From Anseranas semipalmata (Eukaryota > Chordata > Aves > Anseriformes > Anseranatidae), in NCBI GenBank assembly GCA_013399115.1, contig VXAA01003989.1, positions 192,284-256,283 of the forward strand: 64,000 nt of DNA, written 5' to 3'. The notes under the pieces were generated by a model. That model had not been told where the DNA came from. It saw only the letters and a program-made list of their open reading frames with translations, and did not search any database. Numbering within the stretch: the stretch's first letter is position 1; each line of letters begins with the position of its first letter. Shown here piece by piece: positions 37,696-49,300 of this stretch. The position numbers were made by a program, and so were the translations under genes.

Positions 37696-38109
37696 CAGCA
37701 GCTAAGGTTTGCAGCCCAGAAAGCCAACCGTATCCCGGGCCGCATCAAAAGAAGCGTGGCCAGCAGGTTGAGGGAGGTGATTCTCCTCCTCTGCTCTTGT
37801 GAGACCCCACCTAGAGTACTATGTTCAGCTCTGGGGCCCCAGCACAAGGAGGACATGGAAGTATTAGAATGAGTCCTGAGGAGGGCCACGAGGATGCTCA
37901 GAGGGCTGGAGCACCTCTGCTATGAAGACAAGCTGAGGGAGTTGGGGTTGTTCAGCCTGGAGAAGAGAAAGCTCCAGGGAGACTGTATAGAGGCCTTCCA
38001 GTACCTAAAGGGGGCCTACAAGAAAGCAGGGGAAGGATTCTTCATCAGGGAGTGTAGTGATAGGACAAGAGGTAATGGCTTTAAACTAAAAGAGGGTGGA
38101 TTGGATTAG
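37696..38109 (+). pseudogene. CR1 ORF2 C-terminal remnant, one internal stop
   Basis: The plus-strand frame through this copy encodes the ORF2 C-terminal part in one phase, interrupted by a TGA at 37870-37872 just after a KEDMEVLE block. After that stop the same frame continues with [17 protein letters not shown] and [12 protein letters not shown]. It stops at 38107-38109, where the frame shifts relative to the family. All polymerase catalytic motifs lie upstream of the truncation and are absent, so the copy cannot move by itself. Confidence 0.8.
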
Positions 38110-38328
38110 GTATTAGGAGGAAATTCTTTACTGAGAGGGTGGTGAGGCACTGGAACAGGTTGCCCAGAGAAGCTGTGGATGCCCCATCCCTGGAGGTGTT
38201 CAAGGCCAGGTTGGATGGGGCCTTGGGCAACCTGGTCTGGTGGGAGGTGTCCCTGCCCATGGCAGGGGGGCTGGAATTAGATGGTCTTTAAGGTCCCTTC
38301 CGACCCAAACCATTCTGTGATTCTGTGA
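37696..38328 (+). repeat. CR1 LINE, 3' end, plus orientation
   Basis: This is the only recent-type CR1 copy in the plus orientation. It runs from the segment encoding 'AQKANRIPGRIKRSVASRLR' to a perfect 3' terminus, ATTCTGTGATTCTGTGA, ending at 38328. The 3' UTR-like part carries 'TCCCTGGAGGTGTTCAAGGCC' and 'GAATTAGATGGTCTTTAAGGTC'. It is 5'-truncated by several kilobases relative to full-length CR1 (about 4.5 kb). It belongs to the same subfamily as the 1.3 kb copy. Confidence 0.96.
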
Positions 38329-40198
38329 GAAGGTTGCAGGTAAGTGCAGCCAAGGCTCCAGGTAATAATATGTCTTTATTTGTAAATTAGCCAGGAGATA
38401 CTTGGGGTATCCAGCACAAAATGAATAGCAAAGTTTTCTCACCTAACCTCTGTGAGGGACAGAAGTGTGTCCTGATCTTTTCATACTGTTTGTTTAATTT
38501 GTGAAGTACAAGCAGTTGTTGGCTGTATTCTGAAACACACCGATAGGATGTAAATCATGTTCTTTTCATGACATAAGTTCACAGTATCAGTGATCGTTAG
38601 TCATGGAGAGTGTTAGAAACCTGTTGACTGGCCTTTCTCAGGCAGTTGGTCTGTCTAGGCCAAGCAAAAAGCTCACAGAGGTTGTTGTCAACTGGCTGTT
38701 TATAGGCTCTTTGAGCTGTGCGTACCCACTGAATATCTCCACTGTCTCAAAATACTGACTTTTTTTTTTCCCCAGATGAGCAACATTTTGAAAGTCAGAA
38801 TTGTTCTGGTATTTAAAATATAATCTATTTTACATAAAAATAATAATAAAAATGTATGTTACACTTTTTTGGAAAATTCTTAGCATCTCATCATTTTCCA
38901 TTTTCTGTTTTCATGCAGAGCTGATACTGAATCAAATTATATTCAGAATCTGCATGCAGTTTCGTGTGAGATGTTGTACTTTACAGTTCCTCTTGGTCAT
39001 TTTTTTTGTGTACTCTGCATTCCAGGATTGTAACCGAGGTCCTGTGCCAAATCCTTTATAGGTGCAAATATTTGATCAGGGCAATTGCATGACTGAAAGC
39101 AAAGAAGAAGCAACAAATCACAACTTACTTCACTGACAGCATTAAACTGCGGGAGTTAATGGACGCTTCAGTCTCTCCAGAGACTTGTACTTGTCCACTT
39201 GAATTGCCTGTATCTTTTGTGTTTGAAAGGGAAGGGAAAAAAGGATTGAGATCCTGGTTGGAAATGACATTGGGTTTTCTCCTCCTCAGACACTGTTCTC
39301 TAGGAGTTAGCTTTGGTATTGTTGATGGGTAGGTTACAAGAATGTCTATCAACCAGTAATCCTGATGTCTGTTAAACACTGTTCTCTGCTGTTGGGAGGG
39401 AGGTGGAAGAACAACAAAACAAGATATGAGGCCTTTGACAACTTGTGTTTTATGGGAGAGCATTCTTTTCTAATTCTGCCAGCCCTCGTTGCTCCACCTA
39501 AACAAGCAGTTAGTCAGAGTCCTGCCATGATAGAACAGGCCTGCCAACCCAAAGGAATACAAGGTTGAGAAGGCTCAGGCATAGCCCTAAAATCATGGAG
39601 AAGATGGAATCAGTTTGACTTTTCCCTTCTCTTTAAGAGCTGCTCATCATGCATCATCTGTTCATTTTTGCCACTTGGTAAGAGTTGTGCTCCGTTCATT
39701 TATGTGATGTTGCAGGTTCACTCTGAAGGATGTGCAAAGGCCGAGTCTTCATGGGGATTCTGCTCTCTGGGGCTAGAACAGAGCCTGAGGGCCATGGCAT
39801 GTATAAACCAGCTTGAGATCTGCAAATGTAACGTGCAAAATATGGGTGTCCCATCTCATTTCAGCCATGCCAGATAAGGATTCAAGCTAAGAGGGGAAAG
39901 AGTCCAGAGTGTTGCTTGTTAGCAGTAATTCCCATTAGTCTAAAGTAGATCCTGGTTTCACTGGATGCCTTTCTACTAGCAGGAAACAAAGCTGTGACTT
40001 AGTAATGACTGGGCATCCCTTCTCTTCATACAAATTTTCTTGAGTTATAAGTGGACAGTGTGGAAAATTTATCCTATTCAATTTTCCTTTATAATTGGAG
40101 TTGCTCTGAGGATGTGCTTTTATCTAAACTCTTAATACTGCAGAAGATTATAAATAATATGGAAGAAGTGCAGGGAAAACTAACTCTTTCGTAGAAGC
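38329..40198. other. Unique non-coding sequence
   Basis: No gene is recognised. Short frames on both strands (up to 112 codons at 39125-39463 minus) have no recognisable domain. No repeats other than a T/C run at 38760-38773 are seen. Confidence 0.55.
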
Positions 40199-40471
40199 AT
40201 AGAATCATAAAATATCCCGAGTTGGAAGGGACCCACAAGGATCATCGAGTCCAACTCCTGGCTTCACGCAGGTCTACCCAAAAATCAGAATTCAGACCAT
40301 GTGTCTGAGAGCATAGTCCAAACGCTTCTTAAGCTCCGACAGGCTCGGTGCTGTTGACTATGTCCCTGGGGAGCCTGTTCCACTGCGCGACAACCCTCTC
40401 GGTGAAGAACCTTTTCCTGATATCCAACCTGAACCGCCACTGTTGCAGCTTGACTCCATTCCCTTGGGTCC
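40199..40471 (-). repeat. CR1 LINE, 3' end, distinct subfamily
   Basis: The left border 'CATAGAATCATAAAAT' and the motif 'GTTGGAAGGGACCCACAAGG' followed by 'ATCATCGAGTCCAACTCCTG' mark a CR1 3' end on the minus strand. The next part ('CTTAAGCTCCGACAGGCTCGG', 'CCTGTTCCACTGCGCGACAA') differs from all other copies here, so it represents a separate subfamily. Only about 270 bp remain. Several CpG sites are retained, suggesting moderate age. Confidence 0.92.
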
Positions 40472-42251
40472 TTTCAATAATGAGTAAGCTGAATTTTTAG
40501 CTCAAAGACTCTAATGGCCCAAATTCCCATCTTGTCTGTGTATCACTCCAGTGAATTTAATTTCCTTACTGCTTTCTAAAATATCCCTATTATACTTCTA
40601 TGGATTAGGGGGAAAGAGAAGTTGTGTTTTTTTGGGTTAGGATTGATTCTTTTGTTGGGGAAATCTTGAGAAATTCACTCTGATGCTCCAGCAGACCTAA
40701 TCTGCACATTCGATTAACGTGTACTCTGGCCCTTCTTAGGATGCATATCTAGATACAGCCAGAGTGGTCTTCCGATGCTCAGGTGGTGTTTTTCTTTTTT
40801 CTTTTTTTAATTCTATATTTTGTGTTGAATGTAGACTGTTAAATGAACACAAAGGCATTGTCTAAAAAGGAAAAGTTGAAGACAAAGACATGACTGATTC
40901 TTAGCTGTGAACTTTTTCTTTTCTCCTGGAAATTAATAAACTCGGGATTTTTAGGTGTTAAGACATGGAGCCCTTGAGGCTTGTCATCTGAACAGCTACT
41001 GCTACTTTTTTCAGCACAATAGTTCTCATTGTGTCTTCATAATAAAGATGCCAATAACAAACCAAATTATTTTATACACATTGTTCTCAGTGCTTTGTAT
41101 GTGTTCTTTCCACCACATTTTTTGTCTTATGATCCATTTTTTCTATTTTTTGAGAATGTTAGAAGTATTCAGTTAATAATGTTAGAATATATGAGGAAAA
41201 AAAGTCCTTCATAGGTATAAACACTACATCTGTTTCAGACTGATAGCTTGTTCTTTGTGATAAAATTATATTAAAATCTCTCATAGAACACCAACTTGAA
41301 TTCAGTGTGAAAACACCTTTACTGAGTTGCTTTATTGTACTGAGTAAAGAGGACATTACAGAAAATAGGAGAAATAATATAATTTTTAAGGATATTGTGT
41401 GAGTCAGACTGTTTCACTGACTTTTAGACACTTGGTGTTTTCCAGGATTTTACAGGATTTTGTGGTTTATACCTGCAAAGAAATGTAAGATTTACCTAGC
41501 TTATCCATAAGAAAACAAATATATTCAAACTGAGAGACATGCAAAACACGACTACTAAAACTAATTTTCATTGCAATGAATGCTTTCATTACAGTGATGC
41601 TAAACCTTTGCCTGGGATTGCAGTCATCACAGGGTTCAAAGGGCTGTAAGAGAGGTTGGGTGAACTTTCTTGCTGGACATTGGTACAGTGTGCTCATAGG
41701 TCTTGAGAGTTTTCTGACTGTCTTTTTCCAAAGGAGGACAGTTCCTTTGCTTAATCTGCTATAGCAGAGGCTATAGTTAATAGATTCACAGCATATATTA
41801 AGGAAACTTGATCACACATGCAGTGACTTGGAGATCTCCTATGTAAAAGTCTCGGACCAAATGCAAATGTCCAAATCCTGTTCTGCTTTCCTGAGTCATC
41901 AAATTGTCTCTCTTGCAGCTGAATTTGCTGAACTTTTGTCTTGCAGTGGTCCATGACACAAATATCAAGCGGCATTATGTGAGTAAATAACCATAGCTTT
42001 TCTGTCCTATTGGACGTGGAAATCAAAACAAGATGGAGCAGGAAAACCACACCTTCATTGCAGTTGCATCAGCTCAAGTAGTGCCTGAAGTTAGAGCTAA
42101 TTCACATATCCCTATTTGCAAGATAGCAGAAACTACATGACGTTTAGTGTAGGTACACCAAAGCGTTCATTGGCCTGGCTTTGTGGGGGCTCTGTGCTGC
42201 CCTGGATGCAGGGATGGCACTGTCTAAGCTGTTAAAATCAGCTTGAAATCA
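40472..42251. other. Unique non-coding sequence
   Basis: No gene or transposon is recognised. Frames are below 100 codons and without domains. Confidence 0.55.
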
Positions 42252-43392
42252 CACAGAATCACAGACTCCTCCAGGTTGGAAGAGACCTTCAAGATCACCT
42301 AGCCCAACCTATGACCTAACACTAACAAGCCCTCCACTAGACCATGTCGCTAAGCTCTACATCCAAACGTCTTTTAAATACATCCAGGGATGGTGACTCA
42401 ACCACTTCCCTGGGCAGCCTGTTCCAATGCCTCACCACCCTTTCAGTAAAGAAATTTTTCCTGATATCTAACCTACACCTTTCCTTGGCGCAACTTCAGC
42501 CCATTCCCCCTCGTCCTATCACCTGGCGCGTGGGAGAAGAGACCAATCCCCACCTCGCTACAGCCTCCTTTAAGGTACCTGTAGAGAGCGATGAGGTCGC
42601 CCCTGAGCCTCCTCTTCTCCAGGCTAAACAACCCCAGCTCCCTCAGCCGCTCCGCGTAGGACTTGTTCTCCAGACCCCTCACTAGTTTCGTTGCCCTTCT
42701 CTGGACCGGCTCCAGCACCTCGATGTCCTTCCTGTAGTGAGGGGCCCAAAACTGAACACAGGACTCGAGGTGCGGCCTCACCAGAGCCGAGTACAGGGGG
42801 ACAATCACTTCCCTAGTCCTGCTGGCCACACTGTTCCTGATACAAGCCAGGATGCTGTTGGCCTTCTTGGCCACCTGAGCACACTGCTGGCTCGTATTCA
42901 GCTGACTATCAACCAACACACCCAGGTCCTTTTCTGCCAGGCAGCTTTCCAGCCACTCATCCCCCAGCCTGTAGCGCTGCTTGGGGTTGTTGTGCCCCAA
43001 GTGCAGGACCCGGCACTTGGCCTTGTTGAACGTCATACAGCTGGCCTCGGCCCACCGGTCCAGCCTATCCACATCTTCCTGCAGAGCCTTCCTACCCTCG
43101 AGCAGATCAACACATGCACCCAGCTTGGTGTCGTCTACAAACTTGCTGAGAGTGCACTTGATCCCCTCATCCAGCTCATTGATGAAGATATTGAAGAGAA
43201 CTGGCCCTAATACTGAGCCCTGGGAGGATACCACTCATGACCGGCCTCCAACTGGATTTAACTCCATTCACCACGACTCTTTAGGCCCGGCCACCCAGCC
43301 AGTTTCTAACCCATCGAAGTGTACGCCAGTCGAAGCCATAAGCAGCCAGTTTCTTCAGGAGAATGCTGTGGGAAACGGTGTCGAAAGCCTTA
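42252..43392 (-). repeat. CR1 LINE, longest and CpG-rich copy
   Basis: A CR1 copy of about 1.14 kb on the minus strand. It runs from the 3' border 'CACAGAATCACAGACTCCTC' to a 5' truncation at the codons for KAFDTVSH, which is motif A of the LINE reverse transcriptase. CpG dinucleotides are frequent throughout (for example GCGCGTGG, CCGCTCCGCGTAGG, CTCGAGGTGCGG). CpG decays quickly in methylated vertebrate DNA, so this points to a comparatively recent insertion. A 20-bp tandem duplication sits exactly at the 5' end (see separate entry). The 3' terminus is the usual CR1 repeat, with no visible target-site duplication. Confidence 0.96.
42473..43234 (-). pseudogene. CR1 ORF2 reverse-transcriptase C-terminal fragment
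   Basis: A 253-codon open frame on the minus strand. Near its start it has [16 protein letters not shown] (palm region before motif C). At residues 31-36 it has KFVDDT, which carries the DD catalytic pair of motif C where LINE enzymes usually read FADD. It continues through the thumb-like [20 protein letters not shown] and [13 protein letters not shown] to [20 protein letters not shown] and [11 protein letters not shown]. Upstream, motif A (AFDTVSH) lies in a frame separated from this one by a TAA at 43281-43283 and a frameshift near 43230. The endonuclease and fingers are missing. It is a dead but well-preserved retrotransposon fragment, not a host gene. Confidence 0.9.
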
Positions 43393-43412
43393 AAACGGTG
43401 TTGAAAGCCTTA
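43373..43412. repeat. 20-bp tandem duplication at CR1 5' junction
   Basis: AAACGGTGTCGAAAGCCTTA at 43373-43392 is followed directly by AAACGGTGTTGAAAGCCTTA at 43393-43412, differing by one C/T (a CpG-type transition). The first unit is normal CR1 sequence. The second is its duplicate, after which unique DNA begins. Confidence 0.92.
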
Positions 43413-45166
43413 ATCCTCTTGGTGTAGTGTTGATGAGCACAAAGCAAGCAGTGCAGCCTCCACCTACCAACACATTCAATGCTTTCATGTCCCAGCTGTC
43501 TTCACAGAGGGTAAATACTGGCAGGTAAGGGAAGTAGTGTCGTGGCAAGGCATAACATAAGGTGAGACTGTCCTTGTGGAAGCCTAAGGTGAAGCGAGGC
43601 ATCAGCCAGCCATGCTTTTTGCTGCTGAGGAACAGGAAAAGTCATAACATCTTTGAAATGGACACATTCCTCTGGTCTATCCTAGTAACTAAGGAAAAAG
43701 GGGTTATGGTACCAAGTATTTAATATAAATTCCTCCTTATAGAAGAAGTTTTTATATTTCTTGGGTGGGTCTGTATTTATGAAAAATGACAGTCTTAATC
43801 TTGCAACCTTCTGTTTTTGAAAGCCCCTCTGGGCAGCCGTGTGCTGCCAGTAGCCTCATGTACCTGTCTGGCTAGCTGCCCTTGCAGAAGTTAAGAAGGT
43901 GTTGCTGCTTTTCTCTAAAAGAGATGGGTTATATTGCGTTAGTTTGCACATCCTCCTGAGTACATTAGAATATACTTTCACTGAGTGTGTGCTCCATTGT
44001 TAACTCAGCCAAAGCTTGTAGTGCCATCTACTTGATACAGTGACAGATCCTAAATTTAGGAGCTGAAAGCAGAGTCTAGTCAGAGTGAGACAGAAGTATC
44101 GCTAGGATAAGGATCTTGGCAGATTCATTGCAGGTTTGCATTGTGGGCTGTAAGCCTTGCATTTGATGGCTTCGAATTTGGCAGGTGACATTTACAGAAG
44201 CACTGAAAATCAGGGTAAAGTAGTGTGACTGATGATCTAACCTGAGGCTTTGGGGAAGACGGCAGGACTGTTTGAAAGAGGAGCCATATGTTGCTGCTGT
44301 GACTTCTGCTCTGCACACCTCTCTCCTTTAACATCATTACTTTGGCATAGCCCAGTGAAAGCAAATGAAGCTGGGTTGTTCTCAAATTCCTAGCACAGCT
44401 CTTCCTACTAAAGTAGGTGTGTTATGATCAGTTCATGCCAGTTGGCTGTCATGAGCAAAAGCTACTCTCAGCAAAGTTAACTTCAAAGTAATTTATTTGA
44501 ACCATCCTAGTTTTATGTGATTTAAAAAAAAAAAAAACACACAAAAACTCAACAAAACCAAATAAAAAAACTGTCCAAATATTTTTTTTTTTCTGCATGA
44601 AGGTTATTTTTTCCATCTTAAGAGACACAGTAATTGCAAAGAGCTGGTGGTAGTTACAAATCTAGAGGCATCCCAGCCTAGGGTTCTTGTGGTAAATGCT
44701 GCCAGGACACTGCCACGGAGCAGTCTCATGATGATTCCCAAATAATCAGCCAGGCAAGCCGTGCTCTTCTTTTTTCATGAGCTTGTTAGTAGCTCTATTC
44801 TTTTCAAAGGTGCTTAAAGTTTGCTGCTTAGATTAGGAGTTACAGGTGGTCTATACTTGTGGAATTTGGATCATACGACATCTGTCTGTCCTATAGAGCA
44901 TGTGAGTAGTATCTAGCTTAATTTTGTGTACATTAAGTTACTGGTTACTTAAAATAAGAAACTGGTTTTTAAAAACACTGTTAAACAAACTGTTATTTTT
45001 TCCCTACTTGGAGATCCTTTGAGGACTCTTACGAGTTATGAGCCATAGTCAGGGGGCACAGTCTCAAAGATTCTCAGTTATGTTTTTCTGAGTACCACAT
45101 TACTGTAGGATTTGAATGTTTTTCTGATTCTTGAAAGGAAAGAGTATAATCTTTCCTTTTCCATTT
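43413..45166. other. Unique non-coding sequence
   Basis: No gene is recognised. An A-rich tract lies at 44524-44573 (A14, then mixed A/C), followed by T-rich DNA at 44580-44593. Confidence 0.55.
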
Positions 45167-45240
45167 CACAGACTCATAGAATGGTTGAGGTTAGAAGGAA
45201 CTTCTTGAGATCATCTTATCCAGCCTCCCTGTTTATGCTT
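45167..45240 (-). repeat. CR1 LINE 3' terminal fragment
   Basis: 'CACAGACTCATAGAATGGTT' followed by 'GAGGTTAGAAGGAACTTCTTG' and 'AGATCATCTTATCCAGCC' match the last 70 bp of CR1 read on the minus strand, with several substitutions. It is the shortest copy in the window and is older than the 42 kb copy. Confidence 0.85.
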
Positions 45241-48199
45241 GACTGAGTGAAAGTCTTGTAAACTAAAGTTTGGTGTCAGTAAAAGTCTGACCAATGCATT
45301 AAAACAGCTGAGCTACTGTGAGAGTGCAGGAACTGATGAATTTTGCCCTTTGATATGATAGGGTTTGGTACAGTGTTGTTCCCCAGGTCATGCAGAAGAT
45401 ATGAGCTCAAGCTGGCTGTCTTTTCCTGTTTCTACACTTGCTATTGCACTCAACAAGCTTACATGTTCAAAATTCAGAAAAAAAAAAATCCACAACAGAT
45501 TGTGTCAAGCTTTGATTTGGCCTAGGTAGTGCTTTAGTGTTTTTCAGTTAGATATTTTTTTTTTTTTTTTCTTACTGGGAGACAGACGGTGGCAGTGAGA
45601 TGCTGCTATTCTTGCAAGACATCAAGCAGCCAGGACCTGCTGGGGAGCGTCTCTCCTTTCTCTTGTGGGCGCTGTGTCAGGAGTGGAGCGGGAGGGTCTG
45701 CTTCTCAGTGGGTTCCTTAGGCTTTTTCTGGCTGGGATGGACCTTCAGCTGCCCAGAGGAGATCTGAAGAACTTCAAAGTGAGATATTGCATGACTGGTT
45801 CTTTTCTCCTTTTTGCTTTGATATTAAGGTTTTTCAGATGTAGCCCTTCCTTACAAAGGGGCAGGTTGAAAGGTGGATCGTGAGAGGTCTGTTACAGTTC
45901 CTGCAGCCTGGGAAATGAAGATTTGGGAAATGCTTTTCTTGTTTCTGGGACAGTAGGTGGAGCTGTTTATTACACACTCAAAACCTCCTTGAAAAATGAA
46001 AAATTCAAAAATGGGGCTGAGAAACAGCTTTTATGTGCACTGATTGAGTGCCATGTTCTAGCATCCCTAAGTGCTGATTCTCTAAAGGTCTATCTGTTTC
46101 GAAAGAAGAAGCAAGTCATCAACTGGTTTTGTTTTTTTTTTTTAAAAAAGAATAATAATAATAAAAAAAGCTGCAGCTCCTTGGATGCAGCTTTGTCCAG
46201 TCCTTATACTGGCACTCATCTAATTTTCCATACTTCCCAAATGAAGCCGTTCTGTCCTGGTGTGCCATATATGACTTCTCAGTTTTTCTGCCTTCTTTTT
46301 GTGAGCTTACACAGACCTTTACAATTCAAACTTCTATATTTCCAATTTGATTCACTTTGTTATCATATAAGAACTTTATATCAAGTCTGACACAGGGGGA
46401 TAATCCTGTTATGGAGGATGGTCTAAGAGTTTTCATGTAGAGCTTGCATTGCTTGAGAAGGCCCCCAGCTCCACCCCTGTTTGATGAGCTGTTGCATACA
46501 CTGTGCATGTACCGTACAGGTCTGCTGGAGCTCTGTGACTGCTCTGCTTGGAGCTCTGTTCTAGCAGTGCTTTCTCAATCCCTTCTGGTGGTGAAGTCTC
46601 CTATAGCATTACAGTAAATCAGTCCAAAATGAAATGGAATGGATTAATGGGAATTGATATTATAACTGAATTTAAACCCCAAACTTTGACAATTAAATCA
46701 AAAATATTTATGTTGCTTGCTTGCAAGCTCAAAAAGCAGAGTAAATGTTACTGCATTAAGTCATAGAATACTTAGTAGTAATGCATATTCTTGCTGTTTT
46801 GTTTTGCTAATGAAAGCCAATAGAACAGTAATTGCAGTATCTTTTGCCAGTCTGTGCTTAATGATAACCTTTGATATAAATAAACTTCTTTCATGTAACA
46901 GCCTTCTTCCCAGTGTTGGCAGGTGAGAAAATTCATTGAGTAAGCATATAATTTAATTTTCTGCAGTGGCTAATGTAGCAGAACATTATGGTATACAATC
47001 AAGAGCACAAGCAAAGTATTGCTTGCAGTCTCTGTTTTCTTGGTGTCGTACAGGACCTCAGCTAATGAGGTTTATTGCTGAAATGATCAGGTTTACAGGT
47101 GAAATAATAAACAGCAGTACATCATTTGCAGAAACCCTGGGTTCTTGCTTAGTTAATTGTATACTCAGTAAAACTGTTCTTGGAAATAAGAGGGATCTGC
47201 TTGTGCAGAATTGCATAACTACAGGCTGAAGTTAGGAATCAGAGGCTTACAAAACAGTAGCAGCAGCTCAGCATCTCATTTTAAACAATCTGAAATTGTC
47301 TAATGACTTTAAAGGGAATTACTCAGTAATGAAAAAATAGCAGGGCATTGTTCATTATTGCTATTATTCATCTTATCAGTTCTGGAAGACTTCAGGATGT
47401 TTCACGAATACATGGTTGTATTTTATTCCAGTCATTTGACAGTTCCTGAGTAGGTGCCTTTCTGTAAGTCAGCTATAGTAGATGGCTTATTTCTGAAATA
47501 CTTTTGGCATTTAATTAGAAAGTGATTATTTTCATATAAGAATTTCCCGCAGGCACGTCCCCTTTGATTTGGAAAATCTGAGCAAAACATTTGGACACCA
47601 ATTTAGTAGTTCATACTATTATGGGGAAAACAAACCTAGCTGCTTAATGGAGAAAGCTTTGGACAACGTGGTTAGAACCTAACCGATTCAGTAATGTTTG
47701 CCTGAATTTTCAGAAAAGCTGAAATGATATTTTGGAGGTGTAAACTATCCCATTGATATCAATTCAGATGGCAGCAATGATACTATTAATGTTAATGGTT
47801 TCTTTGCTCATCAAAATGTGCAGGGAAAGAGAGGAAGTCGCATATTCCTAAGGTTTGAAACAAACACGAAGTTTCATTGTGGAATGACTAGGAATGATAT
47901 TTCATCCCTTGTTTTGGTTTCCTGTTAGGAGATATAAAGCACATCACAACGGCAGGGGAGGATAATTAATAAAAGCAAGTAAAATTTTGTGCAGAGATAT
48001 CAGAAGGAGGAAGCTTTACAGAGAGTCTTTGTCTGAGTCCTCTGTCTAAAGAGGAGGTTGGAAAAGGAGCAATCCAGGAAGGCAAAGTCTGTTAATGACT
48101 GCAAAATAAACCTTTTGCATTGTCTCTTTTTTTTTGGAAGAGTTTAGGAGAGTTTCCACATCAGTCTCTCACTCTGTGAGGGTCTGCCTTAATTGGAAG
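45241..48199. other. Unique non-coding sequence
   Basis: No gene is recognised. T16 lies at 45555-45570, and a T-run followed by (AAT)n at 46131-46167. A 155-codon plus-strand frame (45923-46390) runs straight through that low-complexity tract and is therefore not credible as coding. Confidence 0.5.
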
Positions 48200-49300
48200 T
48201 GTCAAGAAGTTCTAGACTAAATGAGTAAAAAGAACAGAGATCAGTCTGCAGGACCAGATGGCAATTGCTCACAGGTTCCAGAGGAACTCAAAAATGAAGT
48301 AGTTGAATTGTGATATGAAAACTGTCTCCTAAATTGTTCCTGGTACGAGGAAAAGGGATGAATTTGCTATGTGATTCTGGTTTCTGTAAAGGGGATGCAG
48401 TAACAGGGAAACTGCAGAGTAGAAGGTCTGGTCTCTATACTGAATGAATGACAAAGTTAATAAAGAAAATAGTCATTCTCACACCGGGAGCGCTGGGGAG
48501 GAATCAACATGATTTTGGAGAGCTAAGGCACTCTTTGCAAATGTAGTAGAGAGCTATGAAGGAGCCAAGAAGCATGTGAATTAGGGTGATCAAGCTGCTG
48601 TACTACATATGGGATTTAAAAGTCTCTCGATGAATTCCCTCACGGAAAGCTCAAGGAAACAAAGCTGTTGAGCATTGAGAGAATATATTTAATAGATTAA
48701 TTACTGACTTTAAAAAATGGGGCAGAGGGAAAAATAGAACAAAATGATCACTTGCTTTAGTGTGTGTTTATTAGTGGATTTCATTTAAAAACTGTATTAC
48801 TACCATTCTGGCAGAGGAATAAATAACGAAATGATCGAGTTTGAGTAAGTTGCAAAGAGGCTTCTGATTCTTAGTGACAAGGCAGCACATGAGATTAAAT
48901 GTTGATAAGTTTAGTTTCTTTATCCACACAGGCACACATATACATAGTAACATTGGCATGTTTGCATATCTATTTAATATATATGCAAAAATAAACATGC
49001 AGCAGTACATGCAGTTTGTTGAGAAAAGAGTTCTTAAACATCGCTAGTGGTAACTTTTTTGCAAAGATAAACTCAGGATTTGGTGGTGATCAAAATACAA
49101 GTTGAACATTTAGGAATTAGTGTGAAAGGATTGAGACAGAGGGCTCTGAAGTAATTGCTGTGTTGCTTTTTAAGGTTATAGTGTGCAAGCATTTCGGATG
49201 GTGTGGGCAGTCCTGGTTGCTACCTGGAAAAGACTGGTAAAACCTGAGAAGGCACAAAGAAGGGGTGTGAATGTGATCAGGGATGTGGAATGGCTTTTGG
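48200..49300 (+). repeat. Ancient CR1/L3-type LINE relic
   Basis: A strongly decayed reverse-transcriptase region of an old amniote CR1/L3-group LINE, in plus orientation. Landmarks in correct order: 'CAGGACCAGATGGC' (48250 region, PxGPDG motif); 'AATCAACATGATTTTGGAGAGC' (48506, SQHGF-type motif); 'GAGAGCTATGAAGGAG' (48550); 'ATTTAAAAGTCTCTCGATG' followed by 'AATTCCCTCACGG' (48613, corresponding to DFxKAFDxVPH, motif A); 'GAGATTAAATGTTGATAAG' (48891, MxFNxxK); 'ACATTTAGGAATTAGTGTGAAAGG' (49107); and 'GTGTGGGCAGTCCTGGTTGC' (49201, YCVQFW-type) to 'GGCACAAAGAAGGGGTG' (49250, VQRRA-type). Indels break every frame. It is unrelated in age to the other CR1 copies. Confidence 0.75.

Noticed and set aside
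42737..43210. 157-codon plus-strand frame
   Set aside because: It is the antisense shadow of the CR1 ORF2 fragment on the minus strand.
45923..46390. 155-codon open frame as a gene
   Set aside because: It runs through a T-run and (AAT)n tract, giving low-complexity residues. No similarity is recognised.
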